Positions 51,309 to 60,608 of a DNA stretch of 64,000 bases are shown piece after piece. How positions within the stretch are numbered: position 1 is the first letter of the stretch; each line of letters begins with the position of its first letter. Position numbers and translations under genes: made by a program. This DNA comes from VRUE01 sp963699225. GTDB taxonomy: Bacteria; Actinomycetota; Thermoleophilia; Solirubrobacterales; 70-9. Where the stretch lies: positions 1,674,001 through 1,738,000 of the forward strand of contig OY969423.1 of the NCBI GenBank assembly GCA_963699225.1. The letters run 5' to 3'. The notes under the pieces were generated by a model. The model was not told where the DNA came from, ran no database searches, and saw only the letters and a list, made by a program, of their open reading frames with translations.

Positions 51309-52903
51309 TCAACTCGCTGCTCTGGACACCGCTCGCCTTCGGCCTCGTCGGCCTCTTCCTCCCCAGGCGGCTGGCCGGCTGGTGGGCGACGCTGGGCGCG
51401 GTGGCGACGCTGGGCATCGCGATCTCGCTCGTCGCCGGCTTCAACTCCGGCGCCTCCGGCCTGCAGGACACCGTCGACGTCAACTGGATCCCCGGGCTCG
51501 GCGTCGACTACAGCCTCGGGATCGACGGCCTCAACGTCTTCCTGATCCTGCTGACCACGGTGCTGTGGACGGCGGGCACGGCCTTTGCCGCCTTCCGCGA
51601 GCAGGATCGCCCCCACCTCTTCTTCTTGATGATGCTGATCGGCGAGACCGCGACGCTGGGCTCGTTCCTGGCCCAGGACCTGCTGCTCTTCGTCCTCTTC
51701 TTCGACCTGATGCTGGTGCCGTTCTACTTCCTCTTCGGCGCCTGGGGCAGCGATCGCGAGGGCGGCCCGAGCGCCTCGGCGGCGACGCTGAAGATGATCG
51801 TCTACACGCTGATCGGCTCGCTGCTGATGCTGGTCGGGGCGATCGCCACGGCGATCATCGCCGCCGACGGCGGGCACATCACCTTCTCGATCGCGGAACT
51901 GGCCAAGCACCCGATCGGCGAAGGCAGCCAGCGCTGGATCTTCTGGTTCTTCGCCGCCGCCTTCCTGGTCAAGATGCCCGCCTTCCTCCTGCACGGCTGG
52001 ATGCCCGACGCCTACCGGGCGGCGCCACTGCCGGCGCTGGCGGTCTTCTCGGGCGTGCTGGCCAAGGTCGGCGCCTACGGCTTCCTGCGCGTCGTGCTGC
52101 CGCTCTTCCCGGCGGCGACGATCGAATTCCAGGAGGTAATCCTGGTCATCGCCCTGGCCTCGATCCTCTACGGCTCAGTGATGGCCTTCACCCAGACCAA
52201 CGTGCGGCTGATCGCCGGCTACTCCTCGGTCGCACAGCTCGGCTTCATCACCGCCGGCATCTTCGCCCTCTCCGCCGACGGCTCCGACGGGGCGATCCTG
52301 CAGATGGTCAACCACGGCCTCGTCGTCGCGCCGCTCTTCGTGATCATCGCGCTCCTGGTCGAGCGCACCGGCAGCGAGGACCTGCGCGAGATGGGCGGGA
52401 TGGCGATGAAGGCTCCTGTGCTGGCCGCGCTCTTCCTGATCGTCACCCTGGCGACCCTGGCGATGCCGGGATCGGCCAACTTCATCGGCGAGTTCTACAT
52501 CCTCAACGGCCTCTTCGACTCGAAGATCGTCTTCGCCTTCGTCGCGATCAGCGGCGTCGCGATGAGCGCCTACTACGCCCTACGCCTCTACCAGCGCACG
52601 ATGCACAACCGCAAGCCGGAGGGACTGATCTCGCGTGAGATCGGCTGGCGCGACGGGATCGTGCTGGTGCCGCTGGTGCTCTGCATAGTCGGCCTGGCCC
52701 TTTACCCCCAGTTGATCCTCAAGCGCACGGACCCTTCAGTGGCGCGATCCGTGGCGGCGACCGAAGGGCCGTCGGGTGGGTCTCCCAAAACACTTAGCGC
52801 GAAGCGGCCACCAAGTCCCGGAGAGCAACCCGCGCAGCTCCGCGGAGTCGCGTTTTGGGAGACCCATCCGACGGCCCCCGACCCCACCAAGGCAAGCCAG
52901 TGA
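51305..52903 (+). CDS. nuoM: NADH-quinone oxidoreductase subunit M, tail altered by a palindrome
   Basis: 532 residues from ATG 51305, 14 helices. GIDGLNVFLILLTT, FLVKMPAFLLHGWMPDAYRAAP and YSSVAQLGF mark ND4. After the last helix the final 50 residues (SGGSPKTLSAKRPPSPGEQP region) come from a type-A palindrome and its enlarged centre. Confidence 0.95.
   Translation: MINSLLWTPLAFGLVGLFLPRRLAGWWATLGAVATLGIAISLVAGFNSGASGLQDTVDVNWIPGLGVDYSLGIDGLNVFLILLTTVLWTAGTAFAAFREQDRPHLFFLMMLIGETATLGSFLAQDLLLFVLFFDLMLVPFYFLFGAWGSDREGGPSASAATLKMIVYTLIGSLLMLVGAIATAIIAADGGHITFSIAELAKHPIGEGSQRWIFWFFAAAFLVKMPAFLLHGWMPDAYRAAPLPALAVFSGVLAKVGAYGFLRVVLPLFPAATIEFQEVILVIALASILYGSVMAFTQTNVRLIAGYSSVAQLGFITAGIFALSADGSDGAILQMVNHGLVVAPLFVIIALLVERTGSEDLREMGGMAMKAPVLAALFLIVTLATLAMPGSANFIGEFYILNGLFDSKIVFAFVAISGVAMSAYYALRLYQRTMHNRKPEGLISREIGWRDGIVLVPLVLCIVGLALYPQLILKRTDPSVARSVAATEGPSGGSPKTLSAKRPPSPGEQPAQLRGVAFWETHPTAPDPTKASQ
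52766..52877. repeat. Long palindromic element, type A, in the 3' end of nuoM
   Basis: Arms 52766-52791 and 52852-52877 (26 bp, one G-U; inner ends TCCCAAAAC / GTTTTGGGA) around a 60-nt centre beginning ACTTAGCGCGAAGCGG. The centre starts like other type-A copies and then carries about 45 nt extra. Read in frame. Confidence 0.87.
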
Positions 52904-54396
52904 ACTTCCACGCCCCCCACATCGACTACGCCGCCCTCTCCCCCGTCCTGGCGCTGACCGTTGGCCTCTGCGTCGTCCTACTCGCCGGCGTTTTCAAGCC
53001 GCTCAAGCGCAGCGTCCCGGCGCTGACGCTGGTCACGCTCGCCACCACGGCTGGGCTGCTGATCTGGCGCTGGGACAACCCCCAAGACCTCGTCTCGGGC
53101 GCGCTGCGAATCGACGACCTGGCGATCTCGATCTCGCTGATCTCGCTCCTCACCGCGGCGTTCGCCGTGCTCTTCTCGATCCGCGAGCCCGCCGTCGAGC
53201 AAGCGGGCAAGGGCGAGTACCACGCGCTGCTGCTCGGCTCGGTGCTGGGCATGGTCCTGCTCGCCCAGGCTCAGAACCTGGTCACCTTCTTCGTCGCCCT
53301 GGAGACGCTCTCGATCCCGCTCTACATCCTCTGCGCGACCAACATGCGGCGCGAGAAGTCGCTCGAGTCGGGGCTCAAGTACCTGATCGTCGGCTCGCTC
53401 GGCTCGGCGACGCTGCTCTACGGGATGGCCTTTCTCTACGGCGGCACCGGCTCGACCGACTTCAGCGGGATTGCCCACGGCATCGCCCAGAAGAGCGTGC
53501 TCGGTGATCCGCTGATCCTGATCGGGATCGGCATGGCCGCGGTCGGCCTCGCCTTCAAGACCTCGATCGCGCCCTTCCACCAGTGGACCCCCGACGTCTA
53601 TGAGGGTGCCCCCTCGCCGATCACCAGCTTCATGGCGGTGGCGACCAAGGCCGCGGCCTTCGCCGTCTTCATCCGCTTCTTCGACGTCGCCCTGGCGCCG
53701 CAGGCGAGCGAATGGCAGCCGGCGCTCGCCGTGCTCGCGGCGATCTCGATCGTGGTCGGCAACGTCGGCGCACTCGGCCAGAACTCGCTCAAGCGCCTGC
53801 TCGGCTACTCCGGCATCGCCCAGGCCGGCTACATCCTCGGCGGCCTCGTCGTCGCCAGCGAGGCGGGGATCAACGCGATCGTCTTCTACCTCGCCGCCTA
53901 CGCCTTCATGAACCTCGCCGCCTTCGCCGTGGTCATCGCCCGCGAGCGCGAGACCCCCTACGGAGACGACATCGCCGCGGTGCGCGGCCTCGGCGCCGAG
54001 CGGCCCCAGCTCGCCTGGCCGCTGACGATCTCGATGCTCGGCCTCGCCGGCCTGCCGGCCACTGCGGGCTTCATCGGCAAGCTTTACCTGATCGAGGCCT
54101 TGGTCGAAGGCGACTACACCTGGCTCGCCGTCTTCATCGCGGTCGGGACGATGATCTCGTTGGCCTACTACCTGCGGGTGGTGGCAGCGATGTGGATGCG
54201 GCCCGAGAGCGGCACCGCCGCCACTCCGGCGATCGCCGGGGCATCGCCCGAAGCGGACCCGATCGACCCCGAGGCGGGCCGACGCATCTACCTCGTTGCC
54301 CCGGCCCTGCTCGCCGCCGCCGCGGTCGTCTTCTTCGGAGTCATCCCGGAGCCGCTGGTGAAGTTCGCTGAACACGCCGGTGCCTCGCTTTTCTAG
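52900..54396 (+). CDS. nuoN: NADH-quinone oxidoreductase subunit N
   Basis: 498 residues, GTG start (GTGA overlap with nuoM), 14 helices. FKTSIAPFHQWTPDVYEGAPSP and GYSGIAQAGYILGG mark ND2. Last gene of the operon. Confidence 0.96.
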   Translation: MNFHAPHIDYAALSPVLALTVGLCVVLLAGVFKPLKRSVPALTLVTLATTAGLLIWRWDNPQDLVSGALRIDDLAISISLISLLTAAFAVLFSIREPAVEQAGKGEYHALLLGSVLGMVLLAQAQNLVTFFVALETLSIPLYILCATNMRREKSLESGLKYLIVGSLGSATLLYGMAFLYGGTGSTDFSGIAHGIAQKSVLGDPLILIGIGMAAVGLAFKTSIAPFHQWTPDVYEGAPSPITSFMAVATKAAAFAVFIRFFDVALAPQASEWQPALAVLAAISIVVGNVGALGQNSLKRLLGYSGIAQAGYILGGLVVASEAGINAIVFYLAAYAFMNLAAFAVVIARERETPYGDDIAAVRGLGAERPQLAWPLTISMLGLAGLPATAGFIGKLYLIEALVEGDYTWLAVFIAVGTMISLAYYLRVVAAMWMRPESGTAATPAIAGASPEADPIDPEAGRRIYLVAPALLAAAAVVFFGVIPEPLVKFAEHAGASLF

Positions 54397-54449
54397 AAAG
54401 GCAGGCCCTACTTGTCCAATGCCGCCGACCGGCCCTTAGGATGGCCGGG

Positions 54450-55085
54450 ATGAAGCGGCTGACCAAGAAGCTGACGTTCGCCAACGTGATGTCGGTGACG
54501 GCGGTCTTCATCGCCCTGGGCGGCAGCGCGATCGCGGTCACCCAGCTCCCCAAAGACAGCGTCGGGGCCAGGCAGATCAAGACTGGCGCGGTGCGCTCGG
54601 CCGAGGTCAAGGATTTCTCGCTGCAAGCGGACGACTTCGCCAAAGGCTCACTCCCCGCGGGTGCGGCCGGCCCGAAGGGTGAACCGGGCTCACAGGGGCC
54701 CGCCGGCCCCGCCGGTACCTCCGGAACGCCGTCGGTCAGGGCCTACGCCTTCATCCGCACCGGAAAAGTGGGTGGAGCGATCGAACCACCGCAAATCCAG
54801 AACGGCCACGGCGTGACAGCAACGAAAATCGACTCCACGGGCCAGTACGAGATCACCTTCGATACCAGCCTTCTCCCCGGCGGAACGGTTGAAAACTGCG
54901 TGCCGATTGCCAGCCTCGGCACCTCTGACGCCGCTGGCTCGGTACCCGGCATACTGACCTTCATGCGGGCCCCCGGGTTCCCCGATGACAAGCTGATCGG
55001 GTTCTTCCGAAACAGTGCCGGAACCCCGGTGGCATTGGCCAGCGGCGGCGGCTCAGACGGCTTCAGCATCGCCCTCTTCTGCTGA
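54450..55085 (+). CDS. Collagen-like exported protein
   Basis: 211 residues from MKRLTKKLTFANVMSVTAVF (an ATG at 54441 gives three more). Signal or anchor helix about 13-31. A linker (SVGARQIKTGAVRSAEVKD) leads to a short G-X-Y stretch (GPKGEPGSQGPAGPAG) and a C-terminal head of about 115 residues with two Cys. Same type as the gene at 811-1716 but with a shorter collagen stalk and a different head. Confidence 0.87.
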   Translation: MKRLTKKLTFANVMSVTAVFIALGGSAIAVTQLPKDSVGARQIKTGAVRSAEVKDFSLQADDFAKGSLPAGAAGPKGEPGSQGPAGPAGTSGTPSVRAYAFIRTGKVGGAIEPPQIQNGHGVTATKIDSTGQYEITFDTSLLPGGTVENCVPIASLGTSDAAGSVPGILTFMRAPGFPDDKLIGFFRNSAGTPVALASGGGSDGFSIALFC

Positions 55086-55090
55086 CCCCG

Positions 55091-55141
55091 GCTGACTTCG
55101 CCCCTTTTGGGTGCATACGGAGCACTGACCACGAAGTCAGC
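55091..55141. repeat. Inverted repeat after the collagen-like gene
   Basis: GCTGACTTCG (55091-55100) and CGAAGTCAGC (55132-55141) are exact inverted 10-mers around a 31-nt centre, 15 nt before the acyl-CoA synthetase start. Terminator or operator. Confidence 0.5.
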
Positions 55142-55155
55142 GGTAAGGTCATCGC

Positions 55156-56919
55156 ATGGGAGGAAGACCGGCCGCGCTGTCGGCCTCGACGATGTGCGAG
55201 GCATTTCAGACCACCGCTGAGGAGTGGGCTGGGTCGCCAGCGCTGCGGCTGAAGGATTCCGAGTACGAGGCGAGCTGGACCGAGTACGCGGAAGCGGTGC
55301 GCAAGCGGGCCGCCGGGCTTGCCGCGCTCGGGGTGATGCGCGGTGACACGGTGGGCTTCATGCTCGTCAACCGACCCGCCCTGCATCTCACCGATGCCGC
55401 GGCGATGCACCTGGGCGCCACCTGCTTCTCGGTCTACAACACGTCGTCTCCGGAGCAGATCGAGTACCTGGTTCGGGACGCGGAGAACCGGGTGATCGTC
55501 ACCGAGCAGGAGTTCCTCGACACCGTGCTGGCGGCCCGTGAGCTGGTCGACACACTGGAGCACGTCGTCGTGATCGACGGCGAGGCGCCGGAGGGGACGA
55601 TCGCGATCGGGGAGCTCGAAGAGATGGGCGAGCCGGACTTTGACTTTGAGGCGGCCTGGCGCGCGGTCGAGCCGGAGGACGTGCTCTGCTTGATCTACAC
55701 CTCCGGGACCACCGGGCCGCCAAAGGGCGTGCAGCTGACCCACGCCAACATGGTCGCGGTCTGGCAAGCCTGCGATCAGGTCCAGCAGACCACCCCCGGC
55801 GGGCGTTTTATCTCCTACCTCCCCAGCGCCCACATCGCCGACCGCTGGGCGGGGATCTACGCGCAGATGTTCTACGGCAACAGCGTCTACTGCTGCCCCG
55901 ACCCGCGCCAGATGGTCGCCTACTCGATCGAGGTGAAACCAACGGTCTGGGGCGGCGTGCCGCGGATCTGGGAAAAGCTGAAGACGGCAATCGAGATCGG
56001 CATCACGGCCGAGCCCGACGAGGCGAAACGCGAAGCGACCGTGGCGGCGATCGAGCTTGGCCGTCATCGCGCTCGCGCGATGATGGACGGCGGCGCGCCG
56101 GCCGAGCTCGAGGCCGAGTGGAAACAGGCCGACGAGCAGGTGCTCTCGACAATCCGCGCGATGCTCGGCCTCGACCAGGTCGAGTCGTTCGTGGTCGGCG
56201 CCGCACCAACCCCGCCGGAGGTGCTCGAGTTCTTCCTCGCTCTCGGCATCGAGATCCGCGAGACCTGGGGGATGTCGGAGACCACCGCGATCACGACGCT
56301 CAACCCGCCCGGCGGCGTGCGGGTCGGCACCGTCGGTCCGCCGATCCCCGACACCGAGGTGAAGCTGGCCGAGGATGGCGAGGTGATGGTGCGCGGCCCG
56401 CAGGTGATGGCCGGCTACCGCAACCTGCCGGAGAAGACCGCCGAAGCGCTGAGCGAGGATGGCTGGCTGCTGACCGGCGACATCGGAGAATTCGACGAGG
56501 CCGGCTACCTGCGGATCATCGACCGCAAGAAGGAGCTGATCATCAACGCCGCCGGCAAGAACATGTCGCCGGCCAACATCGAGGCAAAGCTGAAGGCGGC
56601 GACGCCACTGATCGCCCAGGCGGTGGCGATCGGCGACAACCGCCCCTACAACGTGGCGCTGATCGCGCTCGACGCGGAAAGCCTGGCCGCGCGCGGCCTG
56701 ACCGCTTCCGACCCAGCCGTCACGGCGGAGATCGAGCGCGCTGTCGCAGAGGCCAACGAGCGCCTCTCCCGGGTCGAACAGATCAAGCGCTTCAAGGCAC
56801 TCGACGGCGAGTGGCTGCCCGGCGGCGAGGAGCTGACGCCGACGATGAAGCTCAAGCGCCGCCCGATCGAGCGCAAGTACGAAGCGGAGATCGAAGCGCT
56901 TTACTCAACGACAAGTTGA
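55156..56919 (+). CDS. Long-chain fatty acid-CoA ligase (AMP-forming)
   Basis: 587 residues. AMP-binding P-loop YTSGTTGPPKG, GWGMSETTA-like ETWGMSETTAIT, LLTGDIGEFDEAGYLRIIDRKKELI and the late Lys in LTPTMKLKRRPI are intact. It activates fatty acids with ATP and CoA. The next membrane gene starts on its stop codon (TTGA). Confidence 0.93.
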   Translation: MGGRPAALSASTMCEAFQTTAEEWAGSPALRLKDSEYEASWTEYAEAVRKRAAGLAALGVMRGDTVGFMLVNRPALHLTDAAAMHLGATCFSVYNTSSPEQIEYLVRDAENRVIVTEQEFLDTVLAARELVDTLEHVVVIDGEAPEGTIAIGELEEMGEPDFDFEAAWRAVEPEDVLCLIYTSGTTGPPKGVQLTHANMVAVWQACDQVQQTTPGGRFISYLPSAHIADRWAGIYAQMFYGNSVYCCPDPRQMVAYSIEVKPTVWGGVPRIWEKLKTAIEIGITAEPDEAKREATVAAIELGRHRARAMMDGGAPAELEAEWKQADEQVLSTIRAMLGLDQVESFVVGAAPTPPEVLEFFLALGIEIRETWGMSETTAITTLNPPGGVRVGTVGPPIPDTEVKLAEDGEVMVRGPQVMAGYRNLPEKTAEALSEDGWLLTGDIGEFDEAGYLRIIDRKKELIINAAGKNMSPANIEAKLKAATPLIAQAVAIGDNRPYNVALIALDAESLAARGLTASDPAVTAEIERAVAEANERLSRVEQIKRFKALDGEWLPGGEELTPTMKLKRRPIERKYEAEIEALYSTTS

Positions 56920-57524
56920 GGCACCCAGAGGCAGAGTTACAGGGCGAGAGCGCGACTCTCCCAAGGTCGGGTCAACTTCAGGCCTACCTCGCCAGTGGCG
57001 CCGCGATCATGATCACGGCGATTCTCTTCACGTTCGCCTGGGGGGCCGACCATCCCGTGCCAGCCGCCGGCATCGCGCTGCAAACCCTGGCCGGGCTGCT
57101 GGCGGCGATCCAACTCTGGGCGAACAACGCCTCCGATGCGATGGTGCGCTGGGGCGCCCAGCAGATCGCGCGCAACCGATGGCACCTGGCGAGGCTCTTC
57201 GACGGCACGTTTCGCTCCCTGCTGCTGTCGGCGACCTGGTGCGCACTGGGGTTCTTCCTCATAAGAACGCCTGGCTGGGCGTCGACCAACGCGGTCGCCT
57301 GGCTCCTGGCCATTCCCGCCCTCTTGATCCTCATGGTGGGAGTCGTGGCCCTCTTGGGCTCACTGCTCATGTACGGGTCAGCTCGTCTCGTCGACCGCCA
57401 ATCGCTTCCAGACGGACGGGCAATGACGACTCTGCAGGCTCGAATCGCCGAAAACGACTGGATCTGGCCGCTCGTCGGCCTCGCATTCCTGCTCGGCGGG
57501 ATCCTCCAAATAGCCGCCGCCTGA
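56916..57524 (+). CDS. Hypothetical membrane protein coupled to the CoA ligase
   Basis: 202 residues if started at TTG 56916, overlapping the ligase stop; an ATG at 57006 would remove the first 30. About five hydrophobic helices (near 28-45, 50-68, 100-120, 130-155, 180-200). No family recognised. The overlap suggests co-translation. Confidence 0.62.
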   Translation: MRHPEAELQGESATLPRSGQLQAYLASGAAIMITAILFTFAWGADHPVPAAGIALQTLAGLLAAIQLWANNASDAMVRWGAQQIARNRWHLARLFDGTFRSLLLSATWCALGFFLIRTPGWASTNAVAWLLAIPALLILMVGVVALLGSLLMYGSARLVDRQSLPDGRAMTTLQARIAENDWIWPLVGLAFLLGGILQIAAA

Positions 57525-57583
57525 TCTGCCAGCGAACCTGAAAGGGTCCGCGAATCGGCGTTCTACTCACAACCGCGGCGATC

Positions 57584-58477
57584 GTGATCTCGGTCGCGAT
57601 CGGTGTCGCCTCCGAGCGCCGCTGGCCAACCGGCGCGGCGATGGCCTCGCGGCGGGCGCTGACGCTGTTGCTCTACGTCTTCCTGCCGCCGGTGATCTTC
57701 TTCAACATCGCCAAGGCCAACATCGACCTCAGCCACGGCGTCGGCCTGATCCTCGGCATCGTCGCCTCCTCGCTCGGCGCCCTGCTCGCCTTCCTGATCG
57801 CCGACCGGGGGCTGAAGCTGCCGCGCTTTCAGACCGGCGCCGTCGTCGTCACCGTGCTCAGCGTCAACACCGGCTACCTCGGCTACCCGCTGGCGGTTGC
57901 CCTGCTCGGCCGCGACCAGCTCTCGACCGCGGTCCTCTACGACGTGCTCGTCACCGGCCCCTGCCTGTTGCTCGGCGCCTTCGCGGTCGGCGCCGCCTTC
58001 GGCACCAAGGCGGGCGAAACCCCGCGCGAGCGAGTGCGCGCCTTCTTCACCCGCAACCCGGCGCTCTACGCCGCGATCGCCGGCCTCCTCGCCCCCAAGT
58101 CCCTGGCGCCAACCGAGCTGGTCGACATCTCCCAGGCGCTGATCGTGGCGATTCTGCCGATCGGCTTCTTCGCCGTCGGCGCCACCCTGGCCGAGAACGC
58201 CGAGCATGGCCAGCTGCCGATTCCGCCGCCGATGACTCGCCCCGTCGCCCTGACCATCGCCACTCGGCTCGCGGTCGTCCCCGCCCTGTTGATGCTGATG
58301 GCGGCGCCGCTGATCGACCTGCCCGCCGCCTACCGCCTCCTCTCCGCGATGCCGTCCGGCCTCAACTCGCTGGTGGTCGCCCACGCCTACGGCCTCGATA
58401 TGGAGATCACCGCCGAGGCCGTCGTCTGGTCGACCACGATCGTGGTCGCCGCCGCCCTGCTGTCACTCTTGTTCTGA
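57584..58477 (+). CDS. AEC-family (auxin efflux carrier-like) transporter
   Basis: 297 residues from GTG 57584, about 9-10 helices. TLLLYVFLPPVIFFNIAKANID, VNTGYLGYPLAVALLG and AMPSGLNSLVVAHAYGLD fit the family. The first helix appears to start upstream (GVLLTTAAIVISVAIG), but codons 57542-57583 contain no ATG, GTG or TTG after the in-frame stop at 57539. Either GTG 57584 is used with a short helix 1, or initiation is non-canonical. Confidence 0.83.
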   Translation: MISVAIGVASERRWPTGAAMASRRALTLLLYVFLPPVIFFNIAKANIDLSHGVGLILGIVASSLGALLAFLIADRGLKLPRFQTGAVVVTVLSVNTGYLGYPLAVALLGRDQLSTAVLYDVLVTGPCLLLGAFAVGAAFGTKAGETPRERVRAFFTRNPALYAAIAGLLAPKSLAPTELVDISQALIVAILPIGFFAVGATLAENAEHGQLPIPPPMTRPVALTIATRLAVVPALLMLMAAPLIDLPAAYRLLSAMPSGLNSLVVAHAYGLDMEITAEAVVWSTTIVVAAALLSLLF

Positions 58478-58833
58478 TGCTGCACCACGTCGGGATCGAG
58501 GTAGCGCCCGCCGACATCGAGCGGTCAGTCGAGCTCTGGCAGTTGCTCGGCTTCGAGCTAGTCGAGCCGCCTGCCTCGCTCAGTGAGTTCACCTGGCTCG
58601 AACGCGAGGGGACCCAGGTCCACCTGATGCCGACCGAGTCGCCGACGGTGCCGCCGCGCGGCCACACCGCGGTTGTGGTCGCCGACTTCGAGGGCGTCTT
58701 CGCGGCGCTGGCCGCGCACGGTTTCGAGGTCGAACGCCGCCGCGAACACTGGGGCGCACCGCGGGCACGGGTTATCGCCCCCGGTGGCCACCGCGTCGAG
58801 CTGATGGCCGCGCCGCCGGCAAGCGGTCGCTGA
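58477..58833 (+). CDS. VOC-family (glyoxalase/dioxygenase fold) protein
   Basis: 118 residues; ATG shares a base with the AEC stop. MLHHVGIEVAPADIERSVELWQLLGFEL and HTAVVVADFEGVFAAL are typical; His3 or 4 and Glu near the end (HRVELMA) could bind metal. Reaction unknown. Confidence 0.85.
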   Translation: MLHHVGIEVAPADIERSVELWQLLGFELVEPPASLSEFTWLEREGTQVHLMPTESPTVPPRGHTAVVVADFEGVFAALAAHGFEVERRREHWGAPRARVIAPGGHRVELMAAPPASGR

Positions 58834-58910
58834 GCAGCCTCGGCGCTACCCGCAAAATCCTCCAATTCAGTGACGGGAAGCCCGGCCGGGAGCGCGGCTA
58901 CGATGCCCCG

Positions 58911-60509
58911 GTGCGTTACCCAGTCGAGCAATTCAGCGCCGAGGAGCGAGCCCTGCTCGCCCCCCATTTCACCAACCTCGACCGGCCCGTCTTTGCCTTG
59001 GTCAATCTGCCCGAGACGGTCAAGGGGGCGCTTTTTGCCCGCTACTCGCGCTATTCCGGGACTGTGCGCAGGCTCTACCTAGAGGAGTTTGCCGCCGACG
59101 CGGCGGCTGGCGAGCGGCCCTTCGACGGCGCCGAGGGCGAGCGCGCCGCCGGTCTCTACGAACGCGTCTTCCTCGGCTACGGCGACGACTCGATCGCTCA
59201 GGTTGGCGGCGCCCACGTCGCCTGCGAGTGGGTCTCCAACGTGCTGACCAAGGTGCTGCAGCGCGGCCGGCTCGCCGCCTACCTGGAGCAGTCGACCCGC
59301 TACATCCCCTACGACAAGCCGATGTCGGAGGAGGGCGGCTACCGCTACTACCGGGGCGACGATCTCGGCGCGCAGTTCGGCACCGCGATGGACGAGATCT
59401 TTTCTATCTACTCGCGCTCGCTGCAGCAGGTCGAGCAGTGGGCAGCGGAGCGCTGGCCGCGCGGCGACGGCGAACCAGAGGGGCCGTGGCAGCGCTCGAT
59501 CCGCGCCAAGGCGCTCGACCTGCTGCGCGGGCTGCTGCCGGCGGCGACCCTGAGCCACGTCGGCATCTACGCCTCGGGGCAGGCCTACGAGCAGATGCTG
59601 CTGCGGCTGATGGCCTCGCCGCTGCCGGAGGCGCGCGAGTACGGCGGCATGATCTTGAGCGAGCTGAAGCAGGTGATGCCGAGCTTCGTCTCGCGGGTCG
59701 AGCGACCGGACCGCGGTGGCGAGTGGGTCGCCTACCTGCAGCAGCGCCGTGAGCAAACCGAGCAGTGGGTCTCGCGCCTCGGCCTCGACCGGCGCGGCGA
59801 CGGCGAGGCAAGCCCCTCGGTCGAGCTGGTCCACGTCGACGGCAGCGAAGAGAGCCTGCTCGCCGCCTGCCTGCTCGAGTCGGCCTCAGTGCCCGAGACC
59901 GAGGTCCTCGCCCGCCTCGACGTGCTCGACCGCGACGAGCGAGCGGCGCTGCTCGCCGCGATGGTCGGCGAGCGAGCCAACCGCCGCCATCGCCCCGGGC
60001 GCGGCTTCGAGGCGCTGCGCTACCGCTTCGAGATCGTCTCCGATTACGGCGCCTTCCGCGATCTGCAGCGCCACCGCATGCTGACCGTCCAGTGGCAGCG
60101 CCTCGGGCCTGATCTAGGAGCCGGGATCCCCGAGGAGGTCCGCGAAGCGGGCGCCGGCGACGAGTTCGAGCGAGCCCTCGAGATCTCCCGCACCGAGTAC
60201 GAGCGCCTAGTCGAGGCAGGCCTCTCCGAGCAAGCCCCCTACGCCCTCAGCCTCGCCTACCGCATTCGCTACACCCTCGACCTCAACGCCCGCGAGGCAA
60301 TGCACCTGATCGAGCTCCGCTCAGGCCGCGAGGGTCACCCCACCTATAGAGCCGTCGCCCAGGCAATGCACGAGCGCATCGCGGCCATCCACCCTGGTGT
60401 CGCCACTGCCATGAGCTTCGTGGACAACTCTCAGGAGCCCCGCCTAGAGCGCATCATGAGTGAGATTCGGACCCATCGGAAGCAGGCGGCTACGGGCCGG
60501 TCCCAGTAG
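58911..60509 (+). CDS. thyX: Flavin-dependent thymidylate synthase, two ThyX domains in one chain
   Basis: 532 residues from GTG 58911, about twice the usual ThyX length. Domain 1 (about 1-250) has a degenerate signature RGRLAAYLEQSTRY (RGR at 118-120). Domain 2 (about 285-525) has RHRMLTVQWQRL (RHR at 387-389) and YRIRYTLDLNAREAMHLIELRSG, a good ThyX C-terminal match. The product makes dTMP from dUMP with FAD and methylene-folate. Folding may create pseudo-symmetric sites. The last codons (TGRSQ) lie in an inverted repeat. Confidence 0.87.
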   Translation: MRYPVEQFSAEERALLAPHFTNLDRPVFALVNLPETVKGALFARYSRYSGTVRRLYLEEFAADAAAGERPFDGAEGERAAGLYERVFLGYGDDSIAQVGGAHVACEWVSNVLTKVLQRGRLAAYLEQSTRYIPYDKPMSEEGGYRYYRGDDLGAQFGTAMDEIFSIYSRSLQQVEQWAAERWPRGDGEPEGPWQRSIRAKALDLLRGLLPAATLSHVGIYASGQAYEQMLLRLMASPLPEAREYGGMILSELKQVMPSFVSRVERPDRGGEWVAYLQQRREQTEQWVSRLGLDRRGDGEASPSVELVHVDGSEESLLAACLLESASVPETEVLARLDVLDRDERAALLAAMVGERANRRHRPGRGFEALRYRFEIVSDYGAFRDLQRHRMLTVQWQRLGPDLGAGIPEEVREAGAGDEFERALEISRTEYERLVEAGLSEQAPYALSLAYRIRYTLDLNAREAMHLIELRSGREGHPTYRAVAQAMHERIAAIHPGVATAMSFVDNSQEPRLERIMSEIRTHRKQAATGRSQ

Positions 60510-60608
60510 GCCTTCACTTAACTTTTTCGGTGGAGAGTGGGTGAGCTGGCGCCTCTAGCCCACGACGAAAAAGTGCAAGACGTTCCGGCCTACTGGGACC
60601 GGCCCGTC
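60493..60608. repeat. Long inverted repeat joining the 3' ends of convergent genes
   Basis: Perfect 21-bp arms 60493-60513 and 60588-60608 (ACGGGCCGGTCCCAGTAGGC type) flank a 74-nt centre. The centre has its own stems: ACTTTTTCG/CGAAAAAGT (60522-60530/60567-60575) and GTGGG/CCCAC. Each arm contains the stop codon of one of the convergent genes, so both proteins end in TGRSQ. Confidence 0.9.
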
